Positions 18,336 to 27,563 are shown, numbered from the stretch's first letter. The stretch is DNA of 64,000 bases from Enterococcus haemoperoxidus ATCC BAA-382 (GCF_000407165.1 NZ_KE136479.1:2181464-2245463); one strand, 5' to 3'. Program-made: numbers and translations. Notes: generated from the letters alone by a model not told the origin.

Positions 18336-18836
18336 TTATGCAACTTCTTCTTCTTTTTCTGCCACTGCTTTGACAGCGTAAGCCACTTGTCTGACTGGCG
18401 CTTGTAATACAGATAATAGCATAGAAAGTAGTCCATCGCGACTTGGAAGTTTTGCTAAAGATGTCATTTCTTCTACTGAAGATACTTTACCTTCAATAAC
18501 GCCACCTTTAATTTCCAATGCTTTGGCAGTACTTGCGAATTCGTCGATGATTTTAGCAGGTGCTACTACATCGTCGTTACTGAAAGCGACTGCTGTAGGT
18601 CCTGTAAATACTTCGTCCAAGCCTTCTAGTCCAGCTTTTTTGGCTGCACGTGAAAGGATAGAGTTTTTGATAACTTTCATTTCAACATTTGCATCACGCA
18701 ATTGTTTACGTAAGTTAGTCACTTCCTCAACAGTTAAACCACGGTAGTCAACGATGACTACAGAAGCTGCTGCTTGGAACTTAGCTGTTGCTTCTTCGAC
18801 TAGGGTTTCTTTTTTAGCGATTGCTGCTTCACTCAT
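18336..18836 (-). CDS. rplJ: Ribosomal protein L10
   Basis: L10 anchors L7/L12 dimers to 23S rRNA and, with L12, autoregulates its mRNA. The 166 residues show the conserved [19 protein letters not shown] (about 30-48) and a C-terminal helix ([19 protein letters not shown]) that holds L12. AGGAGGTG precedes the ATG. The preceding 250 bases contain the L10 leader. Confidence 0.99.
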   Translation of the reverse strand: MSEAAIAKKETLVEEATAKFQAAASVVIVDYRGLTVEEVTNLRKQLRDANVEMKVIKNSILSRAAKKAGLEGLDEVFTGPTAVAFSNDDVVAPAKIIDEFASTAKALEIKGGVIEGKVSSVEEMTSLAKLPSRDGLLSMLLSVLQAPVRQVAYAVKAVAEKEEEVA

Positions 18837-18897
18837 TTATTTTCACCTCCTGATTATTGATGGAGAAGTTTATATTGTTATTAAAACAAAACAAACT

Positions 18898-19039
18898 CCA
18901 TGCCACCGTTGACATAGAGGGACGTAATTGTATGTATCAACAATTGTCCTCGGTAGGAAATTAAGACTTACGTCACCTACTGTCTTCGGTACAGTTAATT
19001 ATTAACCTCAACTACCTTACCATGGTAAAGGTAGTTGAG
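18898..19039 (-). promoter_or_regulatory. Ribosomal protein L10 leader
   Basis: On the minus strand the region contains the conserved segments ACCGAAGACAGTAGGTGACG and TTAATTTCCTACCGAGG (18944-18990), which match the L10-leader family where L10-L12 binds to repress rplJL. A separate, nearly perfect hairpin without a T run (19007-19039) lies between the rplA stop and this leader and may be a processing or attenuation site. Confidence 0.85.
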
Positions 19040-19086
19040 TCAAGTAAAATTTCTAATTGTCTAGTTTCATGAACTAGCTTTGCTAA

Positions 19087-19776
19087 TTAAAATGAAGCTT
19101 GGTCAACGTGGATTCCAGGTCCAAATGTAGTTGTTACTGAAATGTTCTTGATATATTGACCTTTAGCTGCTGATGGTTTAGCTTTCAACAATACATCGTT
19201 GATTGTATTGAAGTTTTCTAGTAATTTTTCATTATCAAATGAAACTTTACCAATTGGCACGTGGATGTTTCCAGCTTTGTCAACACGGTAAGTTACTTTA
19301 CCAGCTTTTACTTCGTTAACAGCTTTTGTTACGTCCATTGTTACAGTACCAGTTTTAGGGTTAGGCATAAGGCCTTTAGGACCTAAGACACGACCTAATT
19401 TACCAACTTCAGCCATCATGTCTGGAGTTGCTACAACTACGTCAAATCCAAACCATCCACCTTGGATTTTTTGAACCATATCAGCGTCACCTACGTAATC
19501 AGCACCAGCTGCTTCAGCTTCTTTCGCTTTTTCGCCTTTAGCAAAAACTAAAACGCTTTGTGTTTTACCAGTTCCGTTAGGTAATACTACTGCACCACGG
19601 ATTTGTTGGTCCGCTTTTTTAGGGTCTACATTTAAACGGTAAGCAACTTCAACAGTTGCGTCGAATTTTGCAATATTTGTATCTTTAGCCAAAGCGATTG
19701 CTTCTGCTACAGGGTAAACTTTTGTTGCTTCAACTTTTTTTAATGCATCTTGCATTTTTTTGCTTTTTTTAGCCAT
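19087..19776 (-). CDS. rplA: Ribosomal protein L1
   Basis: The 229-residue L1 protein forms the mobile stalk at the tRNA exit site and represses its own operon by binding mRNA. Characteristic [15 protein letters not shown] (about 130-145) is visible. The ATG is preceded by AAGGAGG. Separated from rplK by 110 bases that contain an L1-site candidate. Confidence 0.99.
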   Translation of the reverse strand: MAKKSKKMQDALKKVEATKVYPVAEAIALAKDTNIAKFDATVEVAYRLNVDPKKADQQIRGAVVLPNGTGKTQSVLVFAKGEKAKEAEAAGADYVGDADMVQKIQGGWFGFDVVVATPDMMAEVGKLGRVLGPKGLMPNPKTGTVTMDVTKAVNEVKAGKVTYRVDKAGNIHVPIGKVSFDNEKLLENFNTINDVLLKAKPSAAKGQYIKNISVTTTFGPGIHVDQASF

Positions 19777-19793
19777 TTTGTTTCCTCCTTGAT

Positions 19794-19827
19794 TGTGGTT
19801 ATAACGGTCGAACCTCCCACGTAATTC
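19794..19827 (-). promoter_or_regulatory. Candidate L1-binding site before rplA
   Basis: On the minus strand ACGTGGGAGG, eleven bases, then TAACCACA. The same two blocks occur before rplK (20333-20380), and the pairing GTGGG..AACCAC gives the short stem expected for L1 mRNA targets. Confidence 0.65.
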
Positions 19828-19886
19828 ATATCTTTGAATATGAAATAAACTGAGAAGCTACTTCTTTGGGTTCTATAGAATAAAAA

Positions 19887-20309
19887 TTATCCTACAGTGA
19901 TTCCCATGCTTCTTGCAGTTCCTTCAACCATGCGCATAGCCGCTTCAACGTCTGCTGCGTTTAGGTCTGCCATTTTAAGTTCAGCGATTTCTTTCACTTG
20001 TTCTTTAGAAACATTCGCTACTTTATTTTTGTTTGGCTCACCAGAACCTTTTTCGATTTTTGCAGCTTTTTTAAGTAATACTGCAGCTGGTGGTGTTTTC
20101 GTAATAAATGTAAATGAACGGTCTTCATATACAGAAATTACTACTGGAATAATCAAACCAGCTTGATCAGCTGTACGAGCGTTGAATTCTTTAGTGAATC
20201 CCATAATGTTGATACCCGCTTGACCTAGTGCTGGACCTACTGGCGGAGCTGGTGTTGCTTTACCTGCAGGAATTTGCAATTTAACTAATTTTTCTACTTT
20301 TTTTGCCAC
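19887..20309 (-). CDS. rplK: Ribosomal protein L11
   Basis: L11 (140 residues) lies at the GTPase-associated centre and is the site of thiopeptide action. Conserved [17 protein letters not shown] (about 14-30) and the C-terminal RNA-binding GTARSMGI are present. The start is GTG at 20309 with AAGGAGG upstream; an ATG inside GGTATGTCTC is out of frame. Heads rplK-rplA. Confidence 0.98.
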   Translation of the reverse strand: MAKKVEKLVKLQIPAGKATPAPPVGPALGQAGINIMGFTKEFNARTADQAGLIIPVVISVYEDRSFTFITKTPPAAVLLKKAAKIEKGSGEPNKNKVANVSKEQVKEIAELKMADLNAADVEAAMRMVEGTARSMGITVG

Positions 20310-20332
20310 GAGACATACCTCCTTGGGTCCGT

Positions 20333-20451
20333 GATGTGGTTAATTGGAGATGAAGATTTCTCCTCCCACGTCATTCTTTGACGAATCAAAGAAATTCTGC
20401 ATGCAAAAATGCACACTCAAATAGTATACTCTGCTTCTGATTAAATTTCAA
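20333..20451 (-). promoter_or_regulatory. rplK promoter and L1-binding leader
   Basis: TTGAAA (20446-20451), a 17-base spacer and TATACT (20423-20428) form a strong promoter on the minus strand. The leader then contains ACGTGGGAGG (about 20367-20376) and TAACCACA (about 20334-20341) around a small GGAG..CTCC hairpin, the expected L1 autoregulatory target. Confidence 0.8.
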
Positions 20452-20490
20452 TACCTTTCTATTCTTTTTGCACATAGAATTATGTTTAGA

Positions 20491-20524
20491 AATGAGAGAA
20501 AGATAAGTTTTTCTCGCATTTTTA
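20491..20524 (+). terminator. Terminator-like hairpin upstream of sdaAB
   Basis: AATGAGAGAAA and TTTCTCGCATT arms (one mismatch) followed by TTTAT on the plus strand. No plus-strand gene precedes it closely, so it may be part of the sdaAB leader or only a chance dyad. Confidence 0.4.
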
Positions 20525-20609
20525 TTACCGTTCTAGTGTATTCTCTTTAATTATGATAGACTTTCGTTAGAAAAATCCTGATTCAAACAAAAGGATAGGT
20601 GAATAAACA

Positions 20610-21278
20610 ATGGAAAATTTACGTTATAAAAGTGTTTTTGACATCATTGGTCCGGTAATGATTGGTCCAAGTAGTTCGCATACTGCTGGCGCTGCTCGTA
20701 TTGGTAAAATCGTCCGTAGTATTTTTGGTGAACAACCAGATACTGTTGATATCTATTTATATGAGTCTTTTGCTAAAACGTATCGTGGTCATGGAACAGA
20801 CATTGCCTTGGTTGGCGGTTTATTAGATATGGAACCAGATGACGAACGGCTTGCTGATTCGTTAAAGATTGCTCATGAACAAAATATGGAGGTTCTATTT
20901 GTTCCGCTTAAAGAAAAAGCTGAACACCCAAATTCAGTCAAATTACTTGTTTCTAAAGGAGATCGAAAACTTTCAGTTACAGGAATATCGATTGGCGGCG
21001 GTAATATTCAAATCTCAGAACTGAACGGTTTTAAAATTTCTCTGACGATGGGGACACCCACATTTATTATCGTACATCAGGATGTACCAGGAATGATCGC
21101 TAAAGTTACCAATCTGTTATCTGATACAAACATCAATATTGGCACGATGACTGTAACACGGGAATCAAAAGGTGAAAAAGCGATCATGATCATCGAAATC
21201 GACCATGCTGATATTGGTGATATTACAATGAAATTAGTCCAAATCCCTCATATTTATAGTGTAAATTATTTTGATTAA
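20610..21278 (+). CDS. sdaAB: L-serine dehydratase, beta subunit
   Basis: With SdaAA it forms the iron-sulphur L-serine deaminase that makes pyruvate and ammonia. The 222 residues contain the GPSSSHTAGAARIGKI motif (about 16-31) of the beta domain and an ACT-like C-terminal domain (about 148-220, starting FIIVHQDVPGMIAKV). AAAGGATAGG lies upstream of the ATG. The alpha gene follows after 25 bases. Confidence 0.96.
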   Translation: MENLRYKSVFDIIGPVMIGPSSSHTAGAARIGKIVRSIFGEQPDTVDIYLYESFAKTYRGHGTDIALVGGLLDMEPDDERLADSLKIAHEQNMEVLFVPLKEKAEHPNSVKLLVSKGDRKLSVTGISIGGGNIQISELNGFKISLTMGTPTFIIVHQDVPGMIAKVTNLLSDTNINIGTMTVTRESKGEKAIMIIEIDHADIGDITMKLVQIPHIYSVNYFD

Positions 21279-21303
21279 TCTAAATTAAAGGAGCAAATCA
21301 GTT

Positions 21304-22191
21304 ATGTTTCTATCTATAGAAGAATTAGTGCAACAAGCCGCAGATTTTCCATCAGTTGCTGAATTAATGATCGCAACTGAGATAGAAAATCACGGTCATA
21401 GCCGCGAACGGATCATCGAAACAATGGAACGTAATCTTGCGGTCATGAAGCAATCGATCGAAGAAGGTGTCGATGGTGTGACCTCTGTCACAGGAATTAC
21501 TGGCGGTGATGCTACTCGACTAGATGAATATATTAAAAATGGAAACTTTTTAAGTGGAGAAACAATTTTAACAGCGGTTAGAAATGCAGTGGCCGTCAAT
21601 GAAGTCAATGCCAATATGGGCTTGATCTGTGCAACGCCGACTGCTGGAAGTGCTGGTGTAGTGCCAGGTGTTTTGATGGCAGCAATTGAAAAATTACAGC
21701 TCACACATGAACAGCAATTAGATTTTCTTTTTACTGCTGGTGCTTTTGGACTAGTGATTGCCAACAACTCATCGATCAGCGGTGCTGAAGGCGGTTGTCA
21801 GGCAGAAGTTGGTTCTGCTAGTGCGATGGCGAGTGCCGCTTTAGTTTGTGCTGCTGGTGGCTCAGCTGATCAAGCCGCACAAGCGATTGCAATTACTTTA
21901 AAAAATATGATGGGATTGATTTGTGATCCTGTAGCGGGTCTAGTGGAAGTCCCTTGTGTAAAACGTAATGCATTGGGCTCTTCGCAAGCTTTTATTTCAG
22001 CTGATATGGCTTTAGCCGGTATTCGTAGTGTGATTCCACCAGATGAAGTCGTGGCTGCAATGTATCAAGTTGGTCGTCAAATGCCGCAAATCTTTAAAGA
22101 AACGGCTGAGGGTGGTTTGGCTGTTACACCGACTGCGCAACGATTGGCAAAGGAAATTTTAGAAAATCAAACAGAAAACCCAACTAAATAA
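21304..22191 (+). CDS. sdaAA: L-serine dehydratase, alpha subunit
   Basis: The 295-residue catalytic subunit carrying the [4Fe-4S] cluster. Conserved cysteines are in GGCQAEVGSASAMAS (about 160-174), GLICDPVAGLVEVPC (about 200-214) and earlier ICATPTAGSAG. AAAGGAG precedes the ATG. The pair is co-transcribed and ends at a bidirectional terminator. Confidence 0.96.
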   Translation: MFLSIEELVQQAADFPSVAELMIATEIENHGHSRERIIETMERNLAVMKQSIEEGVDGVTSVTGITGGDATRLDEYIKNGNFLSGETILTAVRNAVAVNEVNANMGLICATPTAGSAGVVPGVLMAAIEKLQLTHEQQLDFLFTAGAFGLVIANNSSISGAEGGCQAEVGSASAMASAALVCAAGGSADQAAQAIAITLKNMMGLICDPVAGLVEVPCVKRNALGSSQAFISADMALAGIRSVIPPDEVVAAMYQVGRQMPQIFKETAEGGLAVTPTAQRLAKEILENQTENPTK

Positions 22192-22192
22192 T

Positions 22193-22242
22193 AACGAAAA
22201 GGAGTAGTCAAAATGAGTTGATTTTGACTACTCCTTTTCGTT
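22193..22242. terminator. Bidirectional terminator
   Basis: Perfect 22-base arms (22193-22214 with 22221-22242) around GAGTTG, between convergent genes. Confidence 0.93.
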
Positions 22243-22490
22243 TAATCCATTTTCGGTTGCAATAACGTAGTAACCCCAATACGGTTATAGATATTGATTG
22301 TTCCAATAAGAATAAGTAATGCACCAATTTCTTTTTCACTGTAATGCTTCTGCAATTCTTGATACGTTTCATCACTGACCCCACCTTGATGAATCAGTGT
22401 AACTTCTTTCGTAAATGCAAGCACCGCACGCTCTTCTGCTGTATAAAATGATGCTTCTTCCCATGCAATCAATCCGAGGATTCTTTGCAA
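22242..22490 (-). pseudogene. Carboxymuconolactone decarboxylase family, C-terminal half only
   Basis: The 82 residues correspond to the second half of AhpD-like carboxymuconolactone decarboxylase proteins (LIAWEEASFYTAEERAVLAFTKEVT and the terminal INIYNRIGV). The usual length is about 150, and the N-terminal half with the CxxxH redox site is absent. A TTG start with AAGGAG at a good distance does exist, so a short product may be made. Upstream bases show no rest of the gene. Best read as a decayed remnant, less likely a distinct short protein. Confidence 0.6.
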
Positions 22491-22613
22491 CTTCTCTCCT
22501 TACTATTTTCTCCTCATTTCTGCTAGTCAATTCCTTAACATATACAACTAGATATTATTATAATTCTTATTAACAATTGAGACAATCCAGATTTATTTCT
22601 ATGCTTTTTTAGT

Positions 22614-22655
22614 CAAAAAAACTGTTCTCTCCATTAAATTGAATGAAGAAAACAG
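22614..22655 (-). terminator. Terminator of the nucleoside operon
   Basis: Fourteen-base stem (22622-22635 with 22642-22655, with G-T pairs) followed by a T run on minus. Confidence 0.88.
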
Positions 22656-22672
22656 TGTACAGTTTTATAAAA

Positions 22673-23572
22673 TTAGAATGCTGCAATTTCTGTTAATGTC
22701 GGCATGCCGGTTTGTGCACCTAATTTAGTTACAGAAAGTGTCGCACCTTTTCCAGAAATCTCAACTGACTCTGAAACAGTCATTCCTTTTGCTAAACACG
22801 CTGCCAAAATCCCATTAAATGTATCACCCGCACCTGTTGTATCAACAACAGTTACTTTTTCAGCCGGAATCGTAATGACATTATTCTCAGCGGTATAAGA
22901 GATTCCGTCCCCTCCACGCGTTACAATCAATTGTGTGTCATTTGTTTTTGACCAGTCCAGCATTTCCTTTTCAAATTGCATAGTATCTGTGATCGAGTGA
23001 CCCAATAACCCTTCAAATTCCGTTTCATTTGGTGTAATGATATCCACAAACGGCAACATGTCGATGACGCTCTCGTTATAAGGAGCTGGATTTAAAATCG
23101 TTATTGCGCCTTTATCTTTTGCTAGTGCTAACCCTTTTTTTACAGTTTCGATTGGAATTTCTAGCTGAGTCAATAACACATCTTCAGCCTTAATTTTTTC
23201 GTTTAATTCCTCATTGATATCTCCCAACAACATATTTGCACCCGGCAATACAACGATTGCATTGTCTTCTTGTAGTTTAAAAATAGAGGCTACACCTGTA
23301 AAAATATTTTTTTCAGATGTGACTGCACTGACATCTACCTTTTCTTTTTCCAGATGTTTATAAACTTTTGAACCAAATGTATCATCACCAATTTTCCCAA
23401 TCAAAGCCACATCGACTCCGATACGAGCAGCAGCAACTGCTTGATTGGCTCCTTTTCCGCCAACATAATAGTTGATACTGTCTCCCAAAAGGGTCTCTCC
23501 CACTTTAGGTAGTCGATCTGTTTCCATGACCATATCCATATTGATACTTCCTAAAACTGTTACTTTATTCAT
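22673..23572 (-). CDS. rbsK: Ribokinase
   Basis: PfkB-family kinase making ribose-5-phosphate. The 299 residues have GSINMDMVM at the start, the first signature GGKGANQAVAAARIG (about 38-52) and the second signature with the catalytic Asp in DTTGAGDTFNG (about 244-254). AAGGAG precedes the ATG. As last gene of the cluster it would use ribose released by the nucleoside hydrolase. Confidence 0.94.
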   Translation of the reverse strand: MNKVTVLGSINMDMVMETDRLPKVGETLLGDSINYYVGGKGANQAVAAARIGVDVALIGKIGDDTFGSKVYKHLEKEKVDVSAVTSEKNIFTGVASIFKLQEDNAIVVLPGANMLLGDINEELNEKIKAEDVLLTQLEIPIETVKKGLALAKDKGAITILNPAPYNESVIDMLPFVDIITPNETEFEGLLGHSITDTMQFEKEMLDWSKTNDTQLIVTRGGDGISYTAENNVITIPAEKVTVVDTTGAGDTFNGILAACLAKGMTVSESVEISGKGATLSVTKLGAQTGMPTLTEIAAF

Positions 23573-23588
23573 CGCGGACTCTCCTTAT

Positions 23589-24056
23589 TTATATTTTCTT
23601 CAAATACTTATAGAAAGAACCCAGATGCTCTCTTTCAATTTCAGTATACTCTGAAATCTTTTCAAAACCGTGCTTTTTAAAAAAATGCTGCATTTTGAGA
23701 TTGGAGTGATTTGTACTTGAATAAATATGTTTCCCATTTTTTTCTTTTATATTATTTATTATATCATTCAGTAAGTTTGATGCATAACCTTTAGACAAAT
23801 AATTTGGATTTGTTGCAATTCGTCTTAAAATATAACTCTCCTGATTCATAACTTCTATGGTCGCCACCGCAACTATGATACAGTTATCAACTAATTTATA
23901 TAAGTGCTGATCATAGATATCGTGTTGAATGGTTTGTTCATTAGGATAAGTACTAGTCCATTGATACACACTCGTTTGATACATATAGCTTTTTGCCGCT
24001 TCAAATAAATCGTTGATTTCTTTATAGTCTTTTGAATCAGCCAACATTATTTTCAT
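23589..24056 (-). CDS. GNAT family N-acetyltransferase
   Basis: A 155-residue GNAT protein. The acetyl-CoA motif is RRIATNPNYLSKGYASNLL (about 79-97), followed by MQHFFKKHGF (motif B). The canonical R/Q-x-x-G-x-G/A is present in modified form as L-S-K-G-Y-A. Substrate unknown. It lies between the DcuC-like transporter and rbsK in the nucleoside operon with short gaps, so it is co-transcribed, but nothing shows it takes part in nucleoside use. Confidence 0.82.
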   Translation of the reverse strand: MKIMLADSKDYKEINDLFEAAKSYMYQTSVYQWTSTYPNEQTIQHDIYDQHLYKLVDNCIIVAVATIEVMNQESYILRRIATNPNYLSKGYASNLLNDIINNIKEKNGKHIYSSTNHSNLKMQHFFKKHGFEKISEYTEIEREHLGSFYKYLKKI

Positions 24057-24092
24057 TTATACTCATCTCCGAAAATACTGACCCTCACCTTG

Positions 24093-25466
24093 TTAATAGG
24101 GCAACAGAAGAATAGATAATACAACCACACAAATAATCCCTATGATTGTCGGCACACTTGTCCGCTTCAAAATACGAACTGGACTTACACCTACTGTTGA
24201 CGCTACGATCATTACAACTGCTGCAACAGGTGAAATTGTTCTCGCTAAATTTGCGATCATTTGCATTGGTAATGCGATCAAAATACCATCGATACCAGCT
24301 TTTGCTGCAATATCAGGGATCAATTCGATCACCGCATAAAACATCGCTAAGCCACCACCACTTAAAATCCCAAAGACTGTTGTTGCTCCACTAAAAATCA
24401 GGGTTGTCACAAGGCCTGCAGAAGCTGAAGATTCTACAGAGGACATGATATTATCAATGATTCCTAGCGATTGGATAGCTGTTGTAAACAATGAACCACC
24501 CACAACTAGCATAACCACTTGGCTAAATCCTTGTCCCATGCCTCTGAACATTTCAGCTGCTGAATCTTGAATTTTTTTATATGATTTATGTCTGATCGTT
24601 TCAAAAGCGACAGCAACAAAAAATGAAATAAAGGTCAAAACAAAAATATCCATTTGGATTCCTTTAACAAACATCCCAGTAATTCCAACAATTAAAATCA
24701 ACATTAATGGTAACAATGGTAACAGCGCATAAATTTTGGGCGTATCTGATTCTTCTTGTTTAGTTAATCCGTCCTCTTCGATCGTGACAAAAGCTTGGTC
24801 ACCTTCTTTTTTGTCACAATATTTTTGCCAGAAATAATGAGCGACTGCCATGATTAATAATGTTGGAATTGAAATTTTCGCATTCCAAGCTACATAGGTT
24901 AACAAATCATAACCTAACGTTTCAGCAGCAATCACATTATCCGCTCCAAGTGGTGTCGGCATGATCGTTGCAGTCATTGCGATGACTCCAGCAGCAGTCA
25001 ATGAAGAAATTCCCATACTAGACAGCATTGGATATAAAATTGCCATCAAAATAATCGCTAAACTAGACGCACTTGGAACTACTAAAGACATTAAATTTCC
25101 TACTAAGAATACAAGTGGTACAAACAAAGCTTTTGATTTAATTTTTTGTAGTGGTTTTACCAGAATATTGACCGCTACCTGATTGGCACCGATTACATTC
25201 ATATACCCAGAGTAGCCAAATAAAATCATGATCACGATCCCTGCTGAACTAACTTGAGCGATGATCGTATCTTTAAATTTCAAAAAGACATCAAAAAAGG
25301 CTAAACCTGTACCTTCTCCTGCTGGATAAAGAGGATGACCTAGCAAGACTGCAAATAGTAACAAAATCAGCGCCCCGCTAATCAAACTTAGAGCAGGATG
25401 GTAATTTTTAATAATCAAATAAGCAACAAGAGCTAAAACAACTAACACTAACAATGACTCAATCAT
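24093..25466 (-). CDS. DcuC-family transporter in a nucleoside cluster
   Basis: A 457-residue membrane protein with about 12 predicted segments and the DcuC-type motifs SASSLAIILMAILYPML and TPLGADNVIAAE. A charged cytoplasmic loop lies at about 215-240. Characterised family members exchange C4-dicarboxylates. Here the gene sits between a nucleoside hydrolase and ribokinase, so the physiological substrate may instead be a nucleoside; that is inference from context. AAAGGAG precedes the ATG. Confidence 0.82.
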   Translation of the reverse strand: MIESLLVLVVLALVAYLIIKNYHPALSLISGALILLLFAVLLGHPLYPAGEGTGLAFFDVFLKFKDTIIAQVSSAGIVIMILFGYSGYMNVIGANQVAVNILVKPLQKIKSKALFVPLVFLVGNLMSLVVPSASSLAIILMAILYPMLSSMGISSLTAAGVIAMTATIMPTPLGADNVIAAETLGYDLLTYVAWNAKISIPTLLIMAVAHYFWQKYCDKKEGDQAFVTIEEDGLTKQEESDTPKIYALLPLLPLMLILIVGITGMFVKGIQMDIFVLTFISFFVAVAFETIRHKSYKKIQDSAAEMFRGMGQGFSQVVMLVVGGSLFTTAIQSLGIIDNIMSSVESSASAGLVTTLIFSGATTVFGILSGGGLAMFYAVIELIPDIAAKAGIDGILIALPMQMIANLARTISPVAAVVMIVASTVGVSPVRILKRTSVPTIIGIICVVVLSILLLPY

Positions 25467-25481
25467 AGTATGACTCCTTTT

Positions 25482-26402
25482 TTAATTTATTTTTTCTAAA
25501 TTTGAGACAACCCATTTTTGGAATGCTGGAACATCGATATCTAAACAAACAATCGCATTCGTCGTATCATGATATTTCATTTTTAGATCAGCAACTGTAG
25601 CACCTGCTGCTGGACCATCTAAAGCGATTTCAATAAACGTTTCTTGAACTGTGAATAATTCTGAGTCAGTTAAATAGGCGATGGCACATACATCATGCAT
25701 TTTTAAGCCCGTCTGTAAACTGCCCCCACGATAATGTTGAAATAATGAATAAAACATATTCCCGACTTTCCCGAATTCTTTGATTTTTTCTGTTTCATTT
25801 TTAGTCAATACTGCTGTACTAGTCACATCTAAGCCAACCATCACGATTGGAACACCTGATTGAAAAACGATTTGAGCAGCATGTGGATCGACATACGTGT
25901 TAAATTCTGCACTTGTATTCGTGTTTCCCCTTGATAAAGAGCCGCCCATCATAACGATTTCTTTAATATTTTGCTTTGTTTCTGGATACATACTGAAAAG
26001 TAATGCGATATTCGTTAATGCTGCTATTGGTACTAACGTGATTGGATCTGTGCTTTCAAGAATGCAGTCTTTCATTGCTTCAACAGCATGGACATCAAGT
26101 GTTTTAGTTGTAGCTTCCGGAAAATCATACCCATCCATACCGCTTTCTCCATGAATCTCTGCTGAATCTTCAAGCTGGATCAGCAAAGGAGTGTCGCAAC
26201 CTTTAGCAACAGGTACTTGTTTACCAAAAAATGACACTAGTTTCAACGTATTCTCAGTCGTTTTGTTTACGTTTACATTTCCTGCAACAGTTGTTAATAA
26301 CTTAACGTCTAATTCGGGGTGATTAAGGGCGATCGATAAAGCTACTGCGTCGTCAATTCCTGGGTCTGTGTCAATGATGATAGGTCTTTTCTTTTTTGCC
26401 AT
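25482..26402 (-). CDS. Inosine/uridine-preferring nucleoside hydrolase
   Basis: Cleaves the N-glycosidic bond of ribonucleosides to base and ribose. The 306 residues carry the N-terminal calcium-binding motif PIIIDTDPGIDDAVAL (about 7-22), VAGNVNVNKTTENTL, and the later LKMHDVCAIAYL with the conserved His-Asp. GAAGGAGG lies before the ATG. First gene of the operon, with candidate LacI operators in its upstream region. Base preference cannot be told from sequence. Confidence 0.94.
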   Translation of the reverse strand: MAKKKRPIIIDTDPGIDDAVALSIALNHPELDVKLLTTVAGNVNVNKTTENTLKLVSFFGKQVPVAKGCDTPLLIQLEDSAEIHGESGMDGYDFPEATTKTLDVHAVEAMKDCILESTDPITLVPIAALTNIALLFSMYPETKQNIKEIVMMGGSLSRGNTNTSAEFNTYVDPHAAQIVFQSGVPIVMVGLDVTSTAVLTKNETEKIKEFGKVGNMFYSLFQHYRGGSLQTGLKMHDVCAIAYLTDSELFTVQETFIEIALDGPAAGATVADLKMKYHDTTNAIVCLDIDVPAFQKWVVSNLEKIN

Positions 26403-26417
26403 AAATGCTTCCTCCTT

Positions 26418-26502
26418 CTTAGGTTAAGCGCATTACCTAAATGGTATAAAAAAATACCTTTTCAATAATTAAAAAAGTATTTTTCAGATTAACCGCTTAA
26501 TC
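26418..26502 (-). promoter_or_regulatory. Candidate LacI-type operators before the nucleoside hydrolase gene
   Basis: Two dyads lie between the repressor and hydrolase genes: an imperfect 22-base palindrome TTAGGT...ACCTAA around AAGCGC (about 26419-26440), and GATTAA-CCGC-TTAATC (26487-26502). Both have the central CG common to LacI-family operators. The first overlaps the mRNA leader close to the ribosome binding site. Confidence 0.5.
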
Positions 26503-26546
26503 TATCTGCTTATTATGATAGCGTTTTATTTCTGGTTAGTCAATAA

Positions 26547-27563
26547 CTATTTTATTTTTTTAACACTTTCACCTTTAAATAGGTTGGGTTTCAAAATAAT
26601 CGATTCCGTTTTTGGATTTTCCTTGGTAAGTATATTCTTCAATAATGTAACAGCCTGTTCTGTTAAAGATGAGATATTTTGCTCTACTGTAGCTAATGAA
26701 ATCCCAAGAATATCTGCCATTTCTAAACGGTCATACCCAATAATCGAAAGATCTTCTGGAATCGACTTCCCACTACTCAAAGCTTGTTTTAATACACCAA
26801 AAGCAACCATATCATTGGATGTGAGTACAGCCGTTACATCTGTAAGCGCAAAAAGTGCCTTTGCTTTTTCTATACCGTAGTTAAAGCGATAACCCGTTTC
26901 AATGATGTAGTCTTCTCTTATCTTTACACCATAGCTTTCTAATGCTTGTTTATAGCCATTGATTCGATCAAGTGTACTTGGGACTTTAAAATCACCTGTC
27001 ATAAAAGCAATATTTCGATGGCCATTTTCCAAAAGATATTCTGTTGAAAGTTTGCCACCAGCTTGGCTATCAAAATAGACTTGATTAACCCCTGCAAATG
27101 AAACCTGTCTATCAACTAAAACAAACGGTGCATCGATTTCTTTCAAGAAAAATTCTTGTTCTTCTTTAAATGAAAAAGATTCATTTGATAAAGCAATGAT
27201 CAATCCGTCAACACCACGATTCAACAACATTTGAATCAGATTTTTTTCTACAGTAAAATCATCATTTGAATTAACGATGATGGTTAAGTAGCCCCATACT
27301 CTAAAACGTTCTTCTAATTGTTTGCAAAGCTTTGAAAAAAACGGATTTTCAATATCTGGAATCACGACACCAATAGTTTGTGAGGCTTTTTTGGCGAGGC
27401 TTTGCGCTGCAATATTTGGAACATAATTCAATTCTTTTGCGATTGTTTTTATTTCTTGCTTCTTTTTTTCAGAGATTCTAGAAGGTTTATCATTTAATAC
27501 TAAAGAAACCGCAGCTTCAGATACGTTGGCCATTTTTGCAATGTCTTTCATTCTGATTTTCAT
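26547..27563 (-). CDS. LacI family transcriptional repressor of the nucleoside cluster
   Basis: A 338-residue regulator with an N-terminal LacI helix-turn-helix (MKDIAKMANVSEAAVSLVLN, about 4-23), a hinge helix with IAAQSLAKKASQTIGVV, and a periplasmic-binding-like effector domain typical of RbsR/PurR relatives (LLNRGVDGLIIAL). The ATG at 27563 has AAAGGAG upstream; a start six codons earlier runs through that site. Lying just upstream of iunH-transporter-GNAT-rbsK on the same strand, it most likely controls them in response to a nucleoside or ribose derivative; the effector is inferred. Confidence 0.9.
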   Translation of the reverse strand: MKIRMKDIAKMANVSEAAVSLVLNDKPSRISEKKKQEIKTIAKELNYVPNIAAQSLAKKASQTIGVVIPDIENPFFSKLCKQLEERFRVWGYLTIIVNSNDDFTVEKNLIQMLLNRGVDGLIIALSNESFSFKEEQEFFLKEIDAPFVLVDRQVSFAGVNQVYFDSQAGGKLSTEYLLENGHRNIAFMTGDFKVPSTLDRINGYKQALESYGVKIREDYIIETGYRFNYGIEKAKALFALTDVTAVLTSNDMVAFGVLKQALSSGKSIPEDLSIIGYDRLEMADILGISLATVEQNISSLTEQAVTLLKNILTKENPKTESIILKPNLFKGESVKKIK

